From positions 3,170,501 to 3,234,500 of the forward strand of contig JBDWTN010000007.1 of the NCBI GenBank assembly GCA_039984955.1: a DNA stretch of 64,000 nucleotides, read 5' to 3'. Position numbers and translations under genes: made by a program. The notes beneath the pieces are model-generated. The model ran no database searches. It saw only the letters and a program-made list of their open reading frames with translations, and was not told where the DNA came from. Below are positions 53,020 to 61,092 of this stretch, piece after piece; positions within the stretch are counted from its first letter, which is position 1, and the number at the start of each line of letters is the position of its first letter. This DNA is from Marinobacter alexandrii (GTDB lineage Bacteria > Bacteroidota > Bacteroidia > Cytophagales > Cyclobacteriaceae).

Positions 53020-54543
53020 ATGAAAAAGCAATTCTCTTTCCTTATTATTCTATTTTTTGCGCTAGCATCTCAGGCTCAAATTGATGTTAAAGCCATCGAT
53101 AAATACATTGAGAAGGCTAGAAAAGATTGGAATGTGCCTGGAATGGCGGTTGCAATTGTGAAGGATGGTGAGGTAGTGATGAGCAAAGGCTATGGGGTCA
53201 AAGAAATTGGAGAAAAGGATAAGGTGGACGAAAACACTCAATTTGCCATCGCATCCAACTCGAAAGCATTTGTCGCCTCCTGCATAGCTAAACTTGTAGA
53301 GGAAGAAAAGCTGTCCTGGAAAGATAAAGTACGCGATTACCTTCCATATTTCTCTTTGTATGGTGATGAATATGTTTCATCCGAAATCACAGTAGAGGAT
53401 CTTCTTTGTCATAGAGTAGGCTTAGGCACATTCAGCGGAGATGTCATCTGGTATAAGTCAAATAAGACACCAGAAGAGATCATTAAAAGAGCTGCTTACG
53501 TGCCGGAAGCATATAGTTTCAGGGATGGCTATGGATATACTAATTTGATGTTTATCACTGCTGGTGAGGTTATCAAAACAGTTACTGGAAAACCATGGGA
53601 AGACTATGTTAAAGACAACTTCTTAAATCCTTTGGGGATGGAAAACACGGTGATTAGCGTTAAGGATTTGAATGACAATGTAGCAACACCTCATAAACCA
53701 ACATTGGACAATGGGACGATCCCTGGTGTATGGGCAAGTTGGGACAACTCGAGTGCAGCAGGTGGTATCATTTCCTCTTCTACAGATATGGCCAAATGGA
53801 TGATGATGAACCTAAACGGAGGCGCATGGGACGGCAGTGAATACATCAATAAAGAGCAGCAAAACCTACTTTGGACACCTCATAACAACAATAAACTTAG
53901 CGAGCGTTCGAAGGAAGCACTTCCTGGAAGACACTTTGTGGGATATGGGCTAGGCTGGGGACTGATGGACTATCATGGGAATATGGCTGTAAGTCATGGT
54001 GGAGGATATGATGGAATGTACTCTCGAGTGATGATGATTCCAGATATTAATCTGGGAATAGTGGTTTTGACCAATACGATGGAAGGAATTTCCACTCCAT
54101 TGACCTATTACATTGTCAATCAATACTTGAAAAAAGATATGCGAGACTGGTCTGCTGAATACTTGAAACGAGCAAGATCAAGTAATGGGCATAAAGATGA
54201 TGTGGATGAACGTATAGCTAGACGTGTATCAGGAACAAAAACTTCAATTGACCCGTCGCTTTTAGAAGGAATCTACAATGACCCGATGTTTGGTGACATT
54301 GCTGTGAAGAAAGATGGAGACTCCTTCAGGATATCATTTGCAGATGCGCCAGCTCTAGATGCTACTTTAGAGCATTGGCACTATGATACTTATCAAATCA
54401 AATGGGATGAGGAACATGCCTGGTTTGATTTTGGAACTGTCTCTTTTGAGTTAGATAACAATTTGGATGTTGAAGGGATTGAGTTTGATGTGCCAAATGG
54501 AGATATTTTCTTTGATGAATTACATCCTAAAAAGAAAGACTAA
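53020..54543 (+). CDS. Secreted serine hydrolase of the class C beta-lactamase family
   Basis: 507 residues with a signal peptide (MKKQFSFLIILFFALASQAQ). The beta-lactamase/esterase fold carries S79-N-S-K82 (nucleophile and general base), Y173-T-N175 and H326-G-G. A C-terminal DUF3471-like domain (400-505, SGTKTSIDPSLLEGIYNDPMFGDIAVKKDGDSF...) follows. Family members are D-aminopeptidases, esterases or penicillin-binding enzymes; true beta-lactamase activity is not implied. Confidence 0.92.
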   Translation: MKKQFSFLIILFFALASQAQIDVKAIDKYIEKARKDWNVPGMAVAIVKDGEVVMSKGYGVKEIGEKDKVDENTQFAIASNSKAFVASCIAKLVEEEKLSWKDKVRDYLPYFSLYGDEYVSSEITVEDLLCHRVGLGTFSGDVIWYKSNKTPEEIIKRAAYVPEAYSFRDGYGYTNLMFITAGEVIKTVTGKPWEDYVKDNFLNPLGMENTVISVKDLNDNVATPHKPTLDNGTIPGVWASWDNSSAAGGIISSSTDMAKWMMMNLNGGAWDGSEYINKEQQNLLWTPHNNNKLSERSKEALPGRHFVGYGLGWGLMDYHGNMAVSHGGGYDGMYSRVMMIPDINLGIVVLTNTMEGISTPLTYYIVNQYLKKDMRDWSAEYLKRARSSNGHKDDVDERIARRVSGTKTSIDPSLLEGIYNDPMFGDIAVKKDGDSFRISFADAPALDATLEHWHYDTYQIKWDEEHAWFDFGTVSFELDNNLDVEGIEFDVPNGDIFFDELHPKKKD

Positions 54544-54556
54544 AGTCTAAAAATTC

Positions 54557-54596
54557 TTCCGAACCTATTTGGTGATCTTCCGAAACAAGTTCGGAA
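54557..54596. repeat. Alternative hairpins between convergent genes
   Basis: TTCCGAAC (54557) and TTCCGAA (54578) are two copies that can each pair with GTTCGGAA (54589). The near pair gives a 7-bp stem with a 5-base loop; the far pair gives 8 bp. Probably a weak bidirectional terminator. Confidence 0.45.
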
Positions 54597-54646
54597 TTAG
54601 TGGTATCCAGCAAAACATCTCCGACTTTTTGAAAAGCGAGATTGAT

Positions 54647-55138
54647 TCATTGAATCATTTTTTTTACGTCTTGTAAGGCTTTTCTAGAGGCTCTATCAAC
54701 GAGCGTAAATAACCTGTCCATATCATCTTTTTGCATGGATGATAAATGTCCTTTGACTTTTATCAATTCACAATCCAATTGATTCATTATTTCATAAAAC
54801 TTCCGATACAGCTCGTGATTTTTGAGAAGTTTGCCTGTTTTGGAATGATAATTACTTTGTTCGAGACGTTTCTGTCTTTTAAGTAATCCAATGATATTTT
54901 GAGAATCTGTAAAAACGACTATTTTTCTACTAGATTCACGAATTTCAGTTAATGCCCAAATTAATGTTTGAAGTTCCAATTTCGTAGAGGATGTTTCTCT
55001 AAAAAGATTCACTTTTACCTGTGCACTCTTTGAATCTAGTCTAAGTTCATTTTCATTAACAGGCAAGTAAGCTCCGCATCCAATTTTTAGTTTAGGATCC
55101 GCACTTCCATCGACAAACAAGAATAGCTTATCAATCAA
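54647..55138 (-). CDS. RNase H-like protein
   Basis: 163 residues. The catalytic Asp/Glu set of type 1 RNase H is present: D10 in FVDGSAD, E in STKLELQTL, D in VFTDSQN, and a final D in DRASRKA. The usual KGHxxxxxND region is represented by VKGHLSSMQKDDMDRLF. It would cut RNA in RNA-DNA hybrids. No HBD hybrid-binding domain is visible. Confidence 0.85.
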   Translation of the reverse strand: MIDKLFLFVDGSADPKLKIGCGAYLPVNENELRLDSKSAQVKVNLFRETSSTKLELQTLIWALTEIRESSRKIVVFTDSQNIIGLLKRQKRLEQSNYHSKTGKLLKNHELYRKFYEIMNQLDCELIKVKGHLSSMQKDDMDRLFTLVDRASRKALQDVKKMIQ

Positions 55139-55206
55139 ATTTGATTTTTGTTTACATCAGCGTCAAACAAGAGTAAGTGCATAGTAGGGGGTTCCTTTAC
55201 GAGGCA

Positions 55207-55419
55207 TTAACTATCTGTGGGGCTGGATGTTATTTCTCGAATCAAAAAGGTCCCAATTTGAAAATGCTTCACACTATAAATGTACGCGTCGCGCTCTGAA
55301 CCAAATGAATCAGCTACTTTTTCATCATGGATGACAATAAATTGACCTCTGTATTTTTCAAACAGCATTTGCTCGTTTAAAAGGAAAAAATTGTTTTGTT
55401 TATTGAGAAGTTCGCCCAT
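55207..55419 (-). CDS. Small DUF5678-like protein
   Basis: 70 residues from ATG 55419; an in-frame TTG at 55428 is less likely. EQMLFEKYRGQFIVIHDEKVADSFGSERDAYIYSVKHF fits the Y-x-G-K/Q-W/F-V/I-A/V-I pattern of DUF5678, a small soluble family of unknown function. It is alone, with about 70 bases before the RNase H gene. Confidence 0.6.
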   Translation of the reverse strand: MGELLNKQNNFFLLNEQMLFEKYRGQFIVIHDEKVADSFGSERDAYIYSVKHFQIGTFLIREITSSPTDS

Positions 55420-55600
55420 GATATTCAATTGGAATAATGATCCATAGGTTAGTATACGGTGAAAAATCTTAATTATCGGAGTTTAGGTCATTTATATTAT
55501 TATCAGATTTATTTTTAAGGGCAACTCAGTCACACCTAACCTCAGACTTGTAGCGTATACAATGTTGAATTTGTTACCTGGAAAAATCCTTCCTGAAACT

Positions 55601-56176
55601 TTATTTGGTCCACTTTAAAGGAGGTACTTTATCTTCCTGTGAAGAGCATTTAATCAAGATATTCAACCGTTTTTCACGTGTTTCTTCTCTTTTAGCACTC
55701 ATCACCCACCAGATAGATTGTTTGCGATAGGATGGTGCGAGCTTTTCGTAAAAGAAGTTCCAGGCTTTCTTGTTCGCTTTTAGCTGGCTTTCGTAAGCTT
55801 TGCTCAGCTTTACATTCTTCTGCTCGAATGAAGCATTGCCGGAGTTCTCAGGTTTACGCTTTTGGTATGCTGCAATACCAGCAGGCATGAGTAGTTTTTC
55901 TTTTTTAAGTTCCTTTATCTTCCTAATGTTCACGTGACTCCAATGACTATTGGGTTTGCGTGGAGTGAATCTAACTTGATAGGCTTCATCGTCAAGCTTT
56001 CTGCGTATACCATCAATCCATCCAAAACAGAGGGCTTGATCGACTGTATCAGGCCATGTAACACTCGGTTTACCTGTTGCTTTTTTGTAGTAGCCAACCC
56101 ATAATTCAGTTTTCTTTTCATGGTTTTCCATTAACCATTTTCTGAAATCATTAGGCTCTGGAAAAAAGGTAGCCAT
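55601..56176 (-). CDS. YdeI/OmpD-associated family protein
   Basis: 191 residues. Typical blocks: FRKWLMENHEKKTELWVGYYKKATGKPSVTWPDTVDQALCFGWIDGIRRKLD and YQVRFTPRKPNSHWSHVNIRKIKELKKE. YdeI has been linked to bacteriocin and stress resistance in enterobacteria; the biochemical activity is unknown. It starts two bases after the upstream gene's stop at 56179, so the two form an operon. Confidence 0.92.
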   Translation of the reverse strand: MATFFPEPNDFRKWLMENHEKKTELWVGYYKKATGKPSVTWPDTVDQALCFGWIDGIRRKLDDEAYQVRFTPRKPNSHWSHVNIRKIKELKKEKLLMPAGIAAYQKRKPENSGNASFEQKNVKLSKAYESQLKANKKAWNFFYEKLAPSYRKQSIWWVMSAKREETREKRLNILIKCSSQEDKVPPLKWTK

Positions 56177-56178
56177 GA

Positions 56179-56595
56179 TTAAAATGGCAGAAGATCTGGT
56201 TCGATAAATTCTCTTTTGGCTTGCTTATCTGCAAAAACATTGAAGCCATAGTGTTGACTTAATAAGTCTTTGAAGTTAGTTGTCAGTCGAGGAAACTCTT
56301 TCATCAAACCTGAGAAACTATCTGTCTTAGACCTTCGCATAAAGTGATCCATTGCCTTTACTGAAGCAATGGTCACCGTTTTGTTAAACTTATCAAATAC
56401 TCCCAAAGATTCTGCGTAACCTTTGATTTGATCACACATGTTTTTCTCAGCCTGTTCACGTCCATATTTATGGATATGAATGTAGGCAAGTCTCAAGTGC
56501 GCTTCATGTGAAAATAACCTGGGCTTCAATTCAAAAGCCTCGAATTGTTTCTCAAATTCTTCGTCAGAAAGTTGTGAATGGTCCTTGATCAACAT
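56179..56595 (-). CDS. Conserved hypothetical protein
   Basis: 138 residues, soluble, no signal peptide. Visible features are an amphipathic start with FEAFELKPRLFSHEAHLRLAYIHIHKYG, the helix EQAEKNMCDQIKGYAESLG, and SVKAMDHFMRRS. The HEAH and HLRLAYIHIHKYG positions might bind a metal. I cannot assign a family. It forms an operon with the YdeI gene. Confidence 0.75.
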   Translation of the reverse strand: MLIKDHSQLSDEEFEKQFEAFELKPRLFSHEAHLRLAYIHIHKYGREQAEKNMCDQIKGYAESLGVFDKFNKTVTIASVKAMDHFMRRSKTDSFSGLMKEFPRLTTNFKDLLSQHYGFNVFADKQAKREFIEPDLLPF

Positions 56596-56664
56596 ATCGC
56601 AAATTTATCTTTTTATGAGATTTAAACTTTTAAACGGGTTTTGAAGATCAAGGATTAAAGGTAG

Positions 56665-57768
56665 TTATTCTTCAGACTTTGTTTTGATGTAGCTCACTAG
56701 TCGTATCAGACCTATAGACTTGCCAATCTTCCATTGCATTCCTGCGACTATGCCGTGCATAGCAATGAGCGTCCTGTCTACTTCCCCGCTTGTCGCTGAA
56801 TAGAATTCATCGATCATCTTTTTTGTATGAGAATACCCTTCTTTTTCAAAAGAATTTAAAACCTGAATGGCGAGTTCCTCAGAAGTTATAATCCTGAACT
56901 TAGGAGTATAGCCAAGCTGCTGGATCATGGTTTCTGCAAGCTTCCAGGTAGACCATGGATTTTGACCAGTGACTAGATTGCCATCGTGGCTCACGTTTTC
57001 CAAATACATGATTCCATCATTAAATAGGGCGCCATTGTCTTCAAGTTTTGCTTGTAATAGAAAAGGGAAGATGACCTTCGCGTCCGGTATCAGAAACAGC
57101 TCTTCTTCATTGGTGAAGCTTGTTATTACTTTGTTTTCTAAGAGAGATTGCCCATTTTCTAACTTAACGTTTACCAATGCAGCGGGACCATGACAGACCG
57201 CACCAATAACTTTATCTGATTCGTAGTATTTCTGTACTATGCTCTGGATGTGTTCATTATCAGGAAAATCATACATGGCTCCTTTTCCTCCTACAAAATA
57301 GATCGCTTGATAATCTTCGGGATTGACGTCTGCTATTGGAATAGTATTGCGGGTCTTTCTCTGAGCTTCTGGATCATTCATAAATGCATAATCGTAAGCT
57401 CCCATGTCATCATTATCTATGATTACAGGAGGTTCACCTCCAAGAGGACTTGCAACATCCACCTCAAAGCCATTTGCCTGGAATACATAATATGCTCTGG
57501 ATAATTCGGTTAGTTCATATCCGGTGGCTTTGTTGCTGCTTCCCATAATGTTTGTACTGGTTACCACAGCAAGAATTTTTCCTCTTTTGGGTACGATGTT
57601 CTCAGAGAGGTAAGGAAGGTCGTTGAGAGTTGTCTGTTTTATACTTTGATCGAACTTTGGAATAAGGTTCATAAACCAAACACCTAAAAGAACAACAGAT
57701 ATGATTAGGCCGGTTATGCTGATGACAGACCATTTGACAATTTTTCTAACGCTTTTTTTCATGTTCAT
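56665..57768 (-). CDS. Membrane-anchored DJ-1/PfpI family protein
   Basis: 367 residues. A TM helix lies at 10-32 (VKWSVISITGLIISVVLLGVWFM), then a class I glutamine-amidotransferase-like fold with KILAVVTSTN, GYELTELSRAYYVFQANGFEVDVASPLGG and the nucleophile elbow at C192-H193 (GAVCHGPAAL). This is the Hsp31/DJ-1/PfpI type, known as chaperone or glyoxalase-like. A C-terminal helical extension (300-367) follows. It lies next to an AraC gene, which may control it. Confidence 0.87.
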   Translation of the reverse strand: MNMKKSVRKIVKWSVISITGLIISVVLLGVWFMNLIPKFDQSIKQTTLNDLPYLSENIVPKRGKILAVVTSTNIMGSSNKATGYELTELSRAYYVFQANGFEVDVASPLGGEPPVIIDNDDMGAYDYAFMNDPEAQRKTRNTIPIADVNPEDYQAIYFVGGKGAMYDFPDNEHIQSIVQKYYESDKVIGAVCHGPAALVNVKLENGQSLLENKVITSFTNEEELFLIPDAKVIFPFLLQAKLEDNGALFNDGIMYLENVSHDGNLVTGQNPWSTWKLAETMIQQLGYTPKFRIITSEELAIQVLNSFEKEGYSHTKKMIDEFYSATSGEVDRTLIAMHGIVAGMQWKIGKSIGLIRLVSYIKTKSEE

Positions 57769-57845
57769 TTTATTTTGATGAGGACAAAAAAATGAACCTA
57801 TAGATACAAAAGCTTCTGAAATGATCTTTTACTCTGATGAAATGA

Positions 57846-58889
57846 TCATTTCATCAATGCTTGACGATATTGTTGGGGTGTTTTGCCCATGGTCTTTTTG
57901 AATGCTGCATTAAAGCTAGAGATACTGTTAAACCCTACTTCAAATGCGATGGATGCGATCTTTCTATTCTGATAGGTAGCATTGTCCAGCAATTCCAAGG
58001 CTTCTTTGACACGTTGATTATTTACAAACGCATTGAAATTCATTTGACTCCTTTTATTGATAACGAGCGAGAGTATTTGGGTGCTAATGTTTATCTCTTG
58101 ACTCAAAGATTTTAGGGAGAGGTCGGTGTTTCTGTATTGTTTGTTGTGTATCACAAGTTGTTCTACCTTTTGGTATAGGACGTCCATTTGCTCATCTGTA
58201 ACAGGAGTGGTCTTGTATTTTGCAAAATCTATTTTCTGCAGATAGCCTTTCTGTATAGCAATGAAACTAATGAGGTATGCAACGAGAGAGTAGAGCAAAG
58301 GTCCCATCACATAAGGAACTTGCTCATCAAATAAGTTAAGAACATAGGCAAACCAGATGGTGAGCAATCCAAATAAGAGCAATCGTAACCACTTAATTAC
58401 GTCCTCATTTGCCCCCTCTTTCTTCTTCTTGGAAATGGCCGAATTGCTAACAACCAAATAGATCAGGTAGTGTAGATAATAAGTAATGAAAAGAAAAAAG
58501 AATAGAATCTTTGGTAATGTCTCTAAATCATTTGCATCGATCCAAAATCCAAATAGAATTCCCAAGAATGAAGGAATGAAATGAATCAACTGCTTTCTGC
58601 GTATCTGGAAAGTACTATCTAGACAGGATGCCGTGTATAGATAGAACAAAGGGCCGATGGTCATCAATGTTCCCAAACCTATAAAAATAAATTTGATGTC
58701 TAGGTTAGGAGTGAATTCAAGAAAGATGGATTTTCCCACTCGGAATGATAAAATGAGGAGTAGTAGACTAAAGATTTGATTGGAAACTCGATTGCCAGCT
58801 TTATATCCCCAAAGAAAGATTGAGAGGAATAGTCCATGAATTACTCCAAGGCTACTAAGGATGATTAAAAAAAGATGACCTGCAGACAT
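57846..58889 (-). CDS. AraC-type regulator with membrane-embedded N-terminus
   Basis: 347 residues. About seven TM helices cover 1-215, then a C-terminal AraC domain (245-345) with LSLKSLSQEINISTQILSLVINK and IASIAFEVGFNSISSFNAAFKKTMGKTPQQY. Paralogue of the protein at 24747. It lies 78 bases from the divergently transcribed PadR operator region, and its next gene is the DJ-1/PfpI gene. Confidence 0.91.
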   Translation of the reverse strand: MSAGHLFLIILSSLGVIHGLFLSIFLWGYKAGNRVSNQIFSLLLLILSFRVGKSIFLEFTPNLDIKFIFIGLGTLMTIGPLFYLYTASCLDSTFQIRRKQLIHFIPSFLGILFGFWIDANDLETLPKILFFFLFITYYLHYLIYLVVSNSAISKKKKEGANEDVIKWLRLLLFGLLTIWFAYVLNLFDEQVPYVMGPLLYSLVAYLISFIAIQKGYLQKIDFAKYKTTPVTDEQMDVLYQKVEQLVIHNKQYRNTDLSLKSLSQEINISTQILSLVINKRSQMNFNAFVNNQRVKEALELLDNATYQNRKIASIAFEVGFNSISSFNAAFKKTMGKTPQQYRQALMK

Positions 58890-58953
58890 GCAGGAAAATT
58901 AACGAAAGACGCGTATTCAGTCAGTCTTTAAGTGGAAAATGAGTGTGATTTTG

Positions 58954-58982
58954 ATAAATACCTCAATAATTGAGGTATTTAT
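58954..58982. promoter_or_regulatory. Perfect 29-base palindrome, candidate PadR operator 1
   Basis: ATAAATACCTCAAT-A-ATTGAGGTATTTAT: 14-bp arms with one central base, 36 bases before the PadR ATG at 59018. PadR repressors bind such dyads in their own promoters. Confidence 0.7.
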
Positions 58983-58985
58983 TTT

Positions 58986-59010
58986 CAATATATCATAATT
59001 TGATGTATTG
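58986..59010. promoter_or_regulatory. Candidate PadR operator 2
   Basis: CAATATATC...GATGTATTG, a 9-bp imperfect inverted repeat with a 7-base spacer, directly before the PadR start and next to operator 1. Confidence 0.45.
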
Positions 59011-59017
59011 TTGCATT

Positions 59018-59365
59018 ATGTATTCTAAAGAACTCCTAAAAGGAACACTGGAAGTGATTGTACTACAGTTACTCTCCGAACACGATAAGATGTATGGATA
59101 CGAGCTTTCGCAGAAGGTGAAAGAGCAAACAGATGGAAAGATTCACCTGAAGGATGGATCGCTTTATCCAGCCCTGCATAAAATGACGAAGGATGGCATT
59201 TTGACTTTCGAAGAGGTGAGTATTGGGAAGCGTGTGCGCAAGTACTACAAGCTCACTCCAAAAGGAGAGGAGCAAAAGGAGACCTTATTGGATGAAATGA
59301 GAGACTTTATTCGGACCATTGAGAAAGTGGTATTTAATAACATTAATCCCTCTCCGGCTCTATGA
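59018..59365 (+). CDS. PadR-family transcriptional regulator
   Basis: 115 residues from ATG 59018 (MYSKELLKGTLEVIVLQLL); longer in-frame starts would overlap the operator. Winged-helix pattern: SEHDKMYGYELSQKVKEQTDGKIHLKDGSLYPALHKMTKDGILTFEEV followed by RKYYKLTPKGEEQKETL and a short dimerisation helix. Overlaps the membrane protein at 59362 by 4 bases; together they form a repressor/target pair with two operators upstream. Confidence 0.93.
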   Translation: MYSKELLKGTLEVIVLQLLSEHDKMYGYELSQKVKEQTDGKIHLKDGSLYPALHKMTKDGILTFEEVSIGKRVRKYYKLTPKGEEQKETLLDEMRDFIRTIEKVVFNNINPSPAL

Positions 59366-59973
59366 TTAATGAAGAGTACATCGACAAAATCATTGAAGAA
59401 GTTCATGCGAGTTCAATCAAAGACAAATCACTGAAAGATGATCTGATCGACCATTTGAGTTGCCTGGTTGAGATTGAAATGAAGAACGGAAAATCATTCG
59501 AAACAGCTTATTCAAAGGCTTTCAACCAGACCGCTCCAAACGGACTGGATGAGATACAACAAGAGACTATTTTTTTGTTTAATTATTCTAAAATCATGTT
59601 TATGAAACGACTTACGTACACAACAGGATACCTATTTGCCTTAGCAAGTATTGTGGGTATCTTTTTTAAAATGATGAATTTACCTGGAGCTACCACACTG
59701 GCATTTATTGGAGGAAGTGGACTTGCGTTTATTTTCCTTCCACTATTGCTAATCAATAGGTATAAGACCAAAGCTCATCAAGTACTCACAGAGAAAATGA
59801 AATGGATACTGGGAGTGCTGTCAGGTATGTTATTCATGCTGGCTTCTTATATGAAAATCTTTCACTTACAGGGGGCAGCATTTATGTTAGGAATAAGCTT
59901 TCTCGTATTCGGTTTTGGATTTTTACCGTTCCTTTTTTTCAGGATGTACAAAAAATCTGTGAATGAACTCTGA
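59362..59973 (+). CDS. Membrane protein paired with PadR (HAAS-like N-terminus)
   Basis: 203 residues. The N-terminal 80 residues are a helical soluble domain (EYIDKIIEEVHASSIKDKSLKDDLIDHLSCLVEIEMKNGKSFETAYSKAF) similar to HAAS/DUF1700 domains associated with PadR operons. Then four TM helices (about 85-105, 112-130, 147-165, 172-192). No enzymatic motif. Overlaps the PadR gene; likely its target membrane function. Confidence 0.82.
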   Translation: MINEEYIDKIIEEVHASSIKDKSLKDDLIDHLSCLVEIEMKNGKSFETAYSKAFNQTAPNGLDEIQQETIFLFNYSKIMFMKRLTYTTGYLFALASIVGIFFKMMNLPGATTLAFIGGSGLAFIFLPLLLINRYKTKAHQVLTEKMKWILGVLSGMLFMLASYMKIFHLQGAAFMLGISFLVFGFGFLPFLFFRMYKKSVNEL

Positions 59974-60007
59974 GGTCAGGGACTAAACTCAAAGTGAAAG
60001 AGAATGC

Positions 60008-60120
60008 CTCAAAAGCCACATGAAACGTCATAGCGAACATGTGAAGCTATCTCAAATGATTTAAAGGCATTTTTCTTTCATGAGATCGCTTCGATTTCTC
60101 GCAATGACGGCTTTTGAGAC
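60008..60120. repeat. Imperfect inverted repeat (REP/MITE-like)
   Basis: Left arm 60008-60054 contains CTCAAAAGCC, CGTCATAGCGA and GAAGCTATCTCA; right arm 60081-60120 is its near complement (TGAGATCGCTTC...TCGCAATGACGGCTTTTGAGA). The arms enclose a short loop, with an 8-base insertion in one arm. CGTCATTGCGA...GAAGC-type palindromes recur in many bacterial genomes; here it fills the gap between the PadR operon and yjbQ. Confidence 0.7.
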
Positions 60121-60153
60121 ACCTTCTTTTTTTTATCATCTTAGATTTACCGG

Positions 60154-60567
60154 ATGATAAAGCAAACCGAACTAAAACTCAATCCTTACCCAAGAGGCTT
60201 TCATTTGATAACGAATAGCATTTTGAATGTGATCGACATCAGTAAAATTGAATCAGGGTTGTTACATGTCTTTATCAAACACACTTCTGCAAGCTTGACA
60301 ATCAATGAAAACGCTGACCCCACTGTCAGAGCAGATTTTGAAAGTCACTTCAATAAGTTTATTCCTGAAAATGCTCTTTACTACAAGCATGACTATGAAG
60401 GGCCGGACGATATGCCAGCCCACTTGAAGGCCAGCACTTTGGGGAGTTCAGTAACTATACCCATTACGAACGCACGACTTAACCTGGGAACGTGGCAAGG
60501 GATCTATCTAGGCGAGCATAGGGATCATGGCGGGAGTAGGAGTTTGGTGGTGACGGTTTATAGCTAA
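60154..60567 (+). CDS. yjbQ: YjbQ/UPF0047 secondary thiamine-phosphate synthase-type protein
   Basis: 137 residues. Conserved motifs LLHVFIKHTSASLTINENADPTVRADFESHFNKFIPE and LKASTLGSSVTIPITNARLNLGTWQGIYLGEHRDHGGSR. YjbQ proteins have weak thiamine-phosphate synthase activity and form a trimeric beta structure. Monocistronic. Confidence 0.95.
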   Translation: MIKQTELKLNPYPRGFHLITNSILNVIDISKIESGLLHVFIKHTSASLTINENADPTVRADFESHFNKFIPENALYYKHDYEGPDDMPAHLKASTLGSSVTIPITNARLNLGTWQGIYLGEHRDHGGSRSLVVTVYS

Positions 60568-60621
60568 TGGGAGAAAGTGATTCTATTCTACCTGTTTCAA
60601 TTATAATGTTTAATAAACATT

Positions 60622-60939
60622 ATGGATAAGAAACGAACGATATTACTCCCTAAAACACGCCGAATTATCGAGACGGTAGGTGAGCAAATAAAGTTGGCAA
60701 GATTAAGACGCAAGCTTAGTGGGGAAATGGTTGCAGAACGTGCCGGAATTGGGAGAAATACGCTTATTTCTATTGAGCAAGGAAAACCATCAGTAGGCAT
60801 AGGGCATTATCTCAATGTGCTAAAAGTGTTGGGTCTTGAAAGCGATTTTTTGCTCCTGGCAAAAGACGATGAGTTGGGAAGAAAATTGCAGGATATTGGT
60901 ATTTCTATAAAGAAAAGAGCCCCCAAAAGAAAAAAATGA
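60622..60939 (+). CDS. XRE-family antitoxin-like regulator (HipB-type)
   Basis: 105 residues. Helix-turn-helix LARLRRKLSGEMVAERAGIGRNTLISIEQGKPSVGIGHYLNVLKVLG followed by LESDFLLLAKDDELGRKLQDIGI and a basic tail (KKRAPKRKK). The tail and layout match the antitoxin of HipA-type modules in Bacteroidota. Its stop overlaps ATG 60936 where hipA should begin; only a remnant of hipA follows, so the antitoxin is an orphan. Confidence 0.83.
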   Translation: MDKKRTILLPKTRRIIETVGEQIKLARLRRKLSGEMVAERAGIGRNTLISIEQGKPSVGIGHYLNVLKVLGLESDFLLLAKDDELGRKLQDIGISIKKRAPKRKK

Positions 60940-61065
60940 TAGGCCATTCTGGAACAAGTAAAGCAAGCAGTCTCGCAGTGGAGAGAGGTTGCCACCAAAT
61001 ACGGAATTTCTAAAACGAACCAGGGAATTAAAGCTGTGGCATTTCAAGGAGTGGAAATAGACTGA
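60936..61065 (+). pseudogene. hipA toxin remnant (C-terminal fragment)
   Basis: After the overlapping ATG the reading frame is broken. In a shifted frame from 60946 the DNA encodes ILEQVKQAVSQWREVATKYGISKTNQGIKAVAFQGVEID and stops at 61065. This matches the usual end of Bacteroidota HipA kinases (xVxxWxxxAxxxGISxxEQxxMAxAF). The kinase core is missing. The toxin is therefore lost by a large internal deletion. Confidence 0.68.
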
Positions 61066-61092
61066 CCTGTAAACCTCATTCATTCATAGCAT

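Noticed and set aside
53020-54543. A true class C beta-lactamase
   Set aside because: The SxxK, YxN and HGG motifs are shared with esterases and D-aminopeptidases, and a DUF3471-like tail is fused; resistance cannot be claimed.
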